From assembly GCA_965112735.1 (NCBI GenBank), contig OZ218956.1:186001-250000 (forward strand): DNA of 64,000 nucleotides. Reading direction: 5' to 3'. Position numbers and translations under genes: made by a program. Every line of letters starts with the position of its first letter. The stretch's first letter is position 1. This DNA is from Phaeosaccion multiseriatum (lineage: Eukaryota; Ochrophyta, other classes). A model generated the notes under the pieces. The model worked only from the letters and a program-made list of their open reading frames with translations, was not told the DNA's origin and searched no databases. This document shows positions 56,601 through 64,000 of this stretch, piece after piece.

Positions 56601-59600
56601 TGTCCACCTCTCCGCTGGCCAAGTGGCGGGCACACAGCCTCAGCAGGCCGACGCCAGAGAGGGCCAGGTCGGCGTGTGGGCAGCGAGCCATGGCCACGAG
56701 GCAGTGCGTAAGCGACACAAAGTCGAACTGGAGCAAGTCGAAGTGTGCCCCGACCAGTCGCTCCAGCACCCCGGACGCCAAACTCGCAATGTCCTCCTTC
56801 TCGTCCCCCGCGGCCAGCTCGAGTACTTGCAGCAGAGTGGCCCAACCCGAGCGGATCTGTGAGGCCCTGGCCAGGGTCAGGGCATCCACACACCGCACGC
56901 AAAGCTCTCGGGTGACTGCGCTCTCGCTGTGCATCATAATCTCCACAAAGGGCCCGAGGAACACTCGCTGAAAGTTAAAGTCCCTGAGCTCCTCCTTGTT
57001 GAGGAACTTGAGTGCGAGTTGGCGAAGGCAGTCTATGGTGTACATGCCCACCCCGGCGTGTCCGCGGATACAGCCCACGGTGTTGACGTGTGTGGTGAGG
57101 AGCTGCCAGAGCCGTGCCCACTCCATCCTCCCCCTCACGTCCATGTTGTACTCGGCCACCTCCACTAGCTTCTGCAGAGAGAACAGCCTGATACATGCAG
57201 CCGTGCAGCAGCGCAGCAGTTGGTGATACCGCAGCAGGGGCAGCAGCACTTCGGTCAGCAAGGTGCGGGTCCCAGCACACGAAGGAAAGACACAACACAG
57301 AAACCCAACCCGAAACCTCTCCCGTCCTCTGTCTCCCTCCCTCCCTCCCTCCCTCCCTCCCTCCCTTCGCCCCTCCTTCCCTCCCTCCTCCCCAACCCAC
57401 CTGGCAGAAGGTGCGTCCGCGCCCCCTGCCGCCGCCTCCCCGCCCGCCGTAACTGCCGTAACTGTGAGGTTGAGATCAACCGCCGACGATTTCTTCTCCC
57501 CTAGCGAGCCGAAGAGCTGAGGGATCTCACTCTTACTCACGAGCACCAACTGTTTGACGAAGTCCTGGATGGCATCCGTGCTCAGCTTGCTGCTCTCGAT
57601 GAACACCCGGTCTGCGAGCTGCGTGTCCACCCCCTCCGCCACAGCAAGGGCGTTGGTCTCCTCGACGGCTCGAGCAAGGTCTCGCTTGGATCCTCCCATG
57701 AAAAACTGCAGTGGGGTGGGGGCGGGGTGTAGGAAAGTATACACAGGCGGCACGAGAGCGGGAGAGAGAGAAGGAAGAGAATAATAGAGAGGAGGGAAGA
57801 GACAACGGAGAGAGAGAGAGAAGGGAGAGAGGGAGGGAGGGACAAGGGGGGGAAGTGCATGCTTTAGATTCAGAACAGCCCACAGCACCTCCCTCTGCGT
57901 GTGTGTGTGTGCGTGCGTGTCGGCAGGAGATGGCAGGGGATGGCAAGGGATGGCAAGGGATGGCTCGGGATGGCTCGCGGCGCCCACCCACCTTTGCGAA
58001 GTCGCTCTTGCCGTCCTTGTCCTTCCTACGCTTCGCCCGCTCCTTGCGGAAGTCGTCCATCTCGCTGCAGAAACCGGTGCACACAGTGGAGGCGTACGGG
58101 CACCAGGGTGGATTTTGTGTTGTGAGCGCACAGACTGGCTTAACGACTGACTGACTGACTGACTGACTGACTGACTGACCGACTGACTGACTGACTGGCT
58201 GACTGACTGACAGACTGACAGACTGACTGACTGACTGACTGGCTGACTGGCTGACTGGCTGACTGACTGACAGACAGACTGACAGACGGACAGATAGACT
58301 GACTGACTGACTGACTGACTGACTGACTGACTGACCTGTCCCACTGGTGAGTGAGCTGCCCCCCCTTCCCTCGGCCTCCCTTCCTTGTGGGAGACATGAG
58401 AAGGGCCTTGTGCAGGAAGGACAGATCGAAGCCGCTGCCCTTGCTGCCCTCCTCCTCGGGTTCAGGGTCCGCTTCGAACAACTCCTGTCCGCAGAGGTAC
58501 CGGTACGTTAGGGGGGTCACACGCACACACACGCACGCACAAACACACGCACACACACACGCACACACGCACACACACACACATGACCGGCACAATGCAA
58601 GCTCCACTCGATAGTATCACCGCTTGCCCGAAGTGAGCCTTCCCATATGCCTCTAGGCTCTCAAGCGTCCCCAACCCATATGCCTGCCTCTAGACTGCCC
58701 TCTGCAGTCACCATACCTCGTCTGTCTGCATGCCGGAGCCCATGAGCTGCAGCCTCGCCAGCTGTGAAATGCAGCGAAGCACCAACCCCCAGCTGTCCCT
58801 GAGCAGGTTCCCCTCGGTGAGACCGAGCTTGACCACTGCGTTGATACACTCAACGTTCTTTGGCGCCATCTCCCGCCCGCCGCCGGAGTCCAGCAGCGTG
58901 AATTGCGTCTGCTCATGGACGCACGCACGCACACACGCACGCACACACCCACGCACACACCCACGCACGCACACGCAGACAGATGGCAGTGAGCGGCAGT
59001 GGGTAAGTGAAACGCGGAAACCCGACCACCCCGAGGCCGGCCCAATCGTATGCAGTACAAGACCCTAGCCCGGCATCTCCCTTCCCCCCCCCCCTCTCAC
59101 CAAGCTGTTCATGAGCGTCTTGCGTGCGGTGACGATGTCGAGCCCTCCCGCCACTCGAATGGCGTATTTGAAGCCCTCCAAGGCGAGCTCCACGAGAACG
59201 GGGGAGGAGTCCATCTCCAGCACCTACAGAAGAGGCATATGGGCACAAGAGAGGGGAAAAGCAGATGCGTATGGGCGGGGCAGCGAGCTTAAGAGGCGAC
59301 AGAGAGAGAGCCTGCATACCTGAGCAAAGACGGCCAATGCCGGCCCCCACGCGATGTCAAACATGGGCTCCACGTGCGGAGCCATTTCCCCGCTTTCCAC
59401 CGCCCGAAACAGCTTCCGCTCGGCTTTCTGTGTCTGAAACTGCTCCTGCTTACGCCGCAGCAGCGCGCTGGAAGCAGCAAGCATCTCCAGTCTCTCGGCT
59501 GTGGCTGCCTCCCTCTCCCTCCGACTCGTAGCCGCAGTCTTGAAGGGCAGCAGCTCTTGGAGAGCAAGGTGGTGCGTTTGATTCTCCGCCCGAGCCTTCC

Positions 59601-62600
59601 TCAGCTTATCGTCCTCCTTGAGAGAGATTGGCTTCGCGAGGATGCGATCGTAAATCCCACCAAGCAGCTCGTCGCTCAGGTTACGGCCCTGAGGATGGAT
59701 GGCAGTGAATGGGATGGATGGATGGATGGAGGGAGGGAGGGAGGAGGGGATCAGACTCCCTCGGCATGGAGAACAATCAGCTGAAACTGAAACTCAAGCC
59801 GAAACCGAACTCCTCCGCCCCCCCGCAAGGAAGGGGGGCACGCACGCACACACACACGGACACACGCACGTACCTCGCTGATACCCCTATTGTTCTTCAT
59901 GAAACCGTCCTTGGTCATTCGTCTGTCCTCCCTGATGGAAGGATTGTGCAGATCCGTGTTGAGCATGATGACGCTGAAGGCCAGCACGAAGGCCGTGTCG
60001 GGGTTGGGGAACACCAAAGGATTCTGTAACCGTCACCGAATCGACCAATATGTGCCATCCCACAGGGAGGGGCGAGGGACGGGAGGGAGGGAGGGGGGAG
60101 GGAAAGAGAGGAGAGAGAGAGATGGAAGGAACGCAGAGAGGGCGGGAAGAGGGAGAGCACAGAGACTGAGATGAGAGAGAGGGGTCCCTCCGGACTCCTT
60201 GTTGCTTTCTCCTCACTCATTCCTACCTCTCACCTGCGCGCAGAATCTCTTTCCTCATTCAGACCTACCCCTCTCTATCAATCTCTTTCCTCACTCATTG
60301 TCACTGTGTCTCTTTCCTCACTCATTGCAACTCCCCCCTCTCTCTTTCCTCACTCATTGCAACTCCCACTCTTACTCTCTTTCCTCACTCATTGTCACTG
60401 TGTCTCTTTACTCGTTCAGCGCTGCCCCTCTCTCTCAATCTCTTTCCTCACTCAGAGCTACCCCTAACCCATTGCGACCCTTTCTCTTAACAACACTACC
60501 CTCACTCTCTCTCACTCACTCACTCACTCACTCACTCACTCACTCACTCACCTGCAGGCAGTACCTCTCTGCGAACTTCTCCATGATACGGTCTATCTTC
60601 TGCGCCTCTCCAGGCAGGCGGAAGCCCGACAGGAAGTGGCGAATGGCCTCGTCCAGTGCCATCCCCGTGAGGGAGATACTGTCCACGTACTCGTGGAGCA
60701 CCTTCACACAGAACCTTAACACATGCACACACGTACACGCACGCACACACACGCGCGATAAGAGAGGGAGGGTTGAGCATCATGCGGTCATATGGGGAGA
60801 GGGAGAGATTGGAGGCATATGGGGAGAGGGAGAGATTGGAGGCATATGGGGGACAGGAGGGACATGTACACACGAATGTACACAAAGGCCAGGCAGCTAA
60901 GGTAGGGCGTCGCCAAGCACCGCTGAAGTCTACTTCTCCACACCAGCACGCGCACGCACACACACACGACCATGCCCATACTCTCCTTCTCTCTCACACA
61001 CACATACACATCCGCAAGCCTCGCCGCCCCTGCTTCGACACCGCTCCACTCCTGACTGATCATCCTCCCTGGCAGTGCCTCTCCCTCCCCACTCACCCTC
61101 CTTGGTACTGCCTCTCCCTGCCGAGGTACTCCCCCACCATGGTCTTGTTCAGCTGATCGCCGTTGGTGAGCAGGAACTCAGCCACCTGACAGTGCGAGAC
61201 CAGAGAGTGACGGGGAGCAAGCGCAGCTCAGCTCAGAGAGGCTCCATCTCGTGTCCCTTCAAATGGCGACGCCCCCGCTGAGAGAGAGGCAGAGCCCCAA
61301 AAACCCATACCCAAGTTGGGATACATGGAAAGATATATGACTAGAATAGAAAGATGGATAGATGGATAGATGGATAGATGGAAAGATGGAGAAATAGAAG
61401 GACAGACACACAGATACATACCCCAGCCTCCACACACCTGCTTGGCGTCGTCTGGCCTGAGGTGTCCCTTCTCTCGAAGATAGTCGATGCCCTGCCTGGG
61501 CGCTGCGTTGAACTTGGCAACCCCCGTCGCGAGCACCTTCTGCATGGACCGCTTGAGGTCAAACTGCTCCCTACTCCGCTGCTCAGCAGCATCACCATTC
61601 CCCGACCCAGCCCCGCCCGCGCCCTCTGCCCCTGCCGTCACCGTGGGGAGAGAGATGGGAACGCTGCCTCCCCCCCCACCCCCACCCCCACCTACTCCGC
61701 CCTCCCTCTCCGATGGCAGCCCTGGTCCAATCCCCTCCAGACTGGAGGCCGAGGCGGTGCGACTGATGGGGTCTCCGAGAGAGGCAGACGCTGAGCCCGT
61801 TCCAGAGGCGGAAGGAGCCCTGTCTCTGAGTCGGGGAGAGACAAGCTGCATCATGGCAAGGGAGTCGGCGCGTAGGACTGACGGGCGGGGGGGGGCAGTC
61901 GCCAACAGACCGAAGGGGAGAGCCAACTCTTGCGCTGCGTGGGAGGCAGCAGAGGGGGTGTTGCTGCTGCTGCTGCTGCTTGGGGCAGGGCCCTCTGTTG
62001 CGGTAATCGATGGGAAGGTGTCGAGGTTGGCAGCCACAACGAGTGACCTCAAGAGCGACACGAGACCCTGAGTGAGTGAGTCAGGGGAGGCGTGGATGGC
62101 AGCAGAGGGAGGGAGGTGAGTGTGCGATGCTCGGCCGTTTCATCGGCAGAGGGGAGGGGCGGACCACTGAATTGATGGAGTCAAGCAGAGGAGAGGGGCA
62201 CTGAGCAAGAGGGGAAGGACGTCCACGCGCAATTTGCAGAGCTTCGACTCTTTTTCGGGCAGGTGCAAGCAATCAACTGCGTCGGACCAATCGACCACAC
62301 ATAATTGTAGCAATCAGTGACACCAAGTACTGGGCCAGTCAGAGCGGCGATGGTTCCCAATGACAAACAGTAGTGTAACGCATGTAACGTCCGGTAACGT
62401 GCGCACTCACCTCCAGCGCGCCAGTCCTGAGCTCCGTTTCCTCCGCCTGTGCCTTCTTGGAGGAGGAGGAGGAGGAGGAGGATCCACCCTCCCCAGGGGG
62501 GCGCCCCTTGGCGACTTTGGCCATGGCTGTGAGGATGCGCTTGTACAAGTCAATGGCCTGGCCACAAGCAAGGAGGCAGGGCGCGAGGGTCAGTGCAACA

Positions 62601-64000
62601 GCAGATGAAACGGCACATGAAGCGGCAGATGAGGGGGGGACACACAAACACGGCCACGGGAAAGAGCCGGGCTGAGCAGAGCAGCGTAGCCCAGGGGATG
62701 AGGGAACGAGGGACTCCGAGTCTGACTAGTGCATAGTGAGAAGTGACTAGATGGCCACCCACCCACCCCCCCACCTCGAGGTCGCAGTCGTAGTTGATGA
62801 AGGTCTCCACGAGGGCCTGTGGGGCGGCGCATAGATCTCCAAATACCTCCAACACAAGCATCTTCTGCTCGTGCAGCCCGGTGTCGCTCTCCAGCAGGCG
62901 CAGGAACACACTGGTGATGAACACCTCCATCTCGCTCTTGAAGTGGTCTCGGTGCTTGCGCATGATGAATACGAAGATGCGCAGGCTGACAGACACTAGA
63001 GGTGTGTAGGTGGAGCTGCAGTTGAGGAGCAGGGAGGAGCAGAGCTCTCGCCGCATCGCGTCTACAAAGGTCATGGAGGCTTTAAAGGCCGGCCCGGAAA
63101 CCTCCAGCAGAGCCAAAATCATCTCCAGAGACAGCTGCTTGCATTGGTTCTCCACGGCCTGCACGGTGCCGCCACCCTGTTGGGAGGAGGACGACAAGTG
63201 GTGGGGGAGGGAGTGACGGGTCATGGTGGGGGAGGGAGGAGATGTGCGACCCGTCCTTCCTTCCTTGCTTAAGTCACGCACGTAAAGCAGAGCAAGCTTC
63301 TCAACTGGGGCAGAGCCCGCGACATGATGAGAGGGGCAAGGGGCCGGCCAGAGTGAGCGATGGCATCCCAGCGCTGCACACTCAATCACACTCACTCACT
63401 GATCCACTCACTCACTCCCCCCCTACCTCAATCACTCACTCAATCACTCGCTCAGTTACTCACGCAGTCACTCACTCATGGATCCATCCACTCACCCACT
63501 CACCAACTCACTCACACATTCACCCACTCACCCGCCCATTCCTTACTCAGTTACTCACTCATAGTCACTCACAGTAACTCACTCACGCATCCACCCACTC
63601 ACCCACTCACTAACTCACTCACTCACTCAGTTACTCACTCACAGTCACTCACTCACCCACCCACCCACCCACCCACTCACTCCCTCACTCACTCACTCCC
63701 TCACTCACTCTCTTACTCACTCACTCACTCATTCACTCCCTCACTCACTCTCTCACTCACTCACTCTCTCACTCACTCACTCACTCACTCACTGACTGAC
63801 CCATCCACCCACTCACTCACTCACTCACTCACTCACTCACTCACTCACTCACTCACTCACTCACTCACTGACCTGCATGGGCAGCTCGAACACGTTTGTA
63901 TCGGCCACTGACACCCTGCACAGCGTGAAGAAGCATTCGTGGGCATCGCGGTGGTGCACTGTTGGAAGCTCCCCCTCGCTCTCCCCCTCGCTCTCCCCCT
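52932..64000 (-). CDS. BIG/Sec7-type ARF guanine-nucleotide exchange factor (5' end outside window)
   Basis: Activates ARF1-class GTPases at the trans-Golgi. Partial: the N-terminal DCB exons lie beyond 64000. Exons from 5': to 63873, 63177-62775 (HUS box, NYDCD at its end), 62557-62411, 62069-61438, 61185-61097, 60714-60552, 60023-59874, 59688-59320, about 59223-59101, 58908-58717, about 58487-58338, about 58065-57991, 57708-57401, about 57272-56026, about 55482-55240, 55096-52932. The Sec7 domain begins [18 protein letters not shown] and includes VGEYLGRER, the catalytic glutamate loop [12 protein letters not shown], and [17 protein letters not shown]. The downstream HDS repeats include [15 protein letters not shown] and MEWARLW. 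The C-terminal exon is swollen by poly-Ala, poly-Ser and poly-Glu inserts. It is longer than animal BIG1/2 mainly through these. Confidence 0.9.
58140..58338. repeat. (GACT)n tetranucleotide array at an ARF-GEF donor
   Basis: GACTGACT units begin exactly at the donor of the exon ending about 58338, so the first unit is part of the splice site (GACAG|GTCAGTCAG on the minus strand). Confidence 0.93.
60196..60440. repeat. TCTCTTTCCTCACTCATTG tandem repeat in ARF-GEF intron
   Basis: About nine imperfect copies of CTCTTTCCTCACTCATT with 10-20 bp spacers, upstream of the exon at 60023 in transcript sense. Confidence 0.85.
60494..60551. repeat. (ACTC)n array at an ARF-GEF donor
   Basis: On the minus strand the donor GTGAGT of exon 60714-60552 is the first unit of a (GAGT)n run. 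Confidence 0.93.
63380..63872. repeat. Long (ACTC)n array in ARF-GEF intron
   Basis: About 490 bp of CACT/ACTC with CCAC and AGTT interruptions, reaching to the donor at 63872 (GTCAGTGAGTGAG on the minus strand). Confidence 0.95.

Larger units (their letters stand above)
59874..61500 (-). other. Catalytic Sec7 domain of the ARF-GEF
   Basis: Spread over the 3' end of exon 62069-61438 and the exons 61185-61097, 60714-60552 and 60023-59874. Phases agree across all junctions. The glutamic-finger Glu in [12 protein letters not shown] is present, so the protein should be an active exchange factor; the LNTDLHNP block normally contacts ARF. Confidence 0.9.

Overview
This is a nuclear genome window from a eukaryote. 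Genes are GC-rich and broken by many short GT-AG (occasionally GC-AG) introns, and simple repeats of every period fill introns and spill into exons. The conserved genes are universal eukaryotic membrane-trafficking proteins. The N-terminal block of the leucine-rich-repeat gene (R-x-L-x-x-F-x-A-T-G-G ... W-x-x-x-x-G-W-N-T ... WHGV) is the style I associate with stramenopile algae, so an ochrophyte or other stramenopile is my best guess. That is an inference, not a proof.

Layout. 308-9490 (+) is a complete TRAPPC9/Trs120 gene (TRAPPII subunit, 11 exons). 9651-36843 (-) is one giant VPS13-like bridge-type lipid-transfer protein gene, convergent with TRAPPC9. It has an N-terminal transmembrane stretch, a chorein-like start, three unusual inserted YxDR/PSWL modules, a C2H2 finger, and the classic VPS13 C-terminal half. 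At 36.2-37.2 kb lies its divergent promoter with a dead copy of the first exon of a glycosyltransferase gene. 37.2-41.1 kb is mostly non-coding, with a 750-bp GGGA satellite. 41.2-44.7 kb carries a leucine-rich-repeat gene built from near-identical 72-nt exons, then a coiled-coil/protein kinase/RING gene, possibly parts of one gene. 45.3-45.8 kb is a 33-bp minisatellite. 45.9-46.9 kb is a second copy of the 36.2-37.2 kb block, here with a dead VPS13 first exon and a live glycosyltransferase first exon. 46679-51463 (+) is a complete 10-exon GT90/CAP10 glycosyltransferase gene (895 codons plus stop). 52331-52675 (+) is a small single-exon gene of unknown function. 52932 to beyond 64000 (-) is a BIG/Sec7-type ARF guanine-nucleotide exchange factor, 5' truncated by the window edge.

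Functional theme. TRAPPII (a Rab GEF complex), BIG/Sec7 (an ARF GEF) and VPS13 (lipid transfer at contact sites) all act around the Golgi and endosomes, but nothing here shows that their proximity is functional.

The most unusual signals are (1) the duplicated divergent promoter with reciprocal decay of the two flanking first exons, (2) a 17-19 bp DNA word, GTTGGTGATACAGCAGCAG, scattered about 20 times in both orientations and several reading frames through exons and introns of unrelated genes, with other dispersed words behaving similarly, and (3) the tandem LRR exons whose introns are mostly 78 nt and open in frame. Exon boundaries were set by eye from splice sites, phase and protein conservation; no alignments or searches were run.
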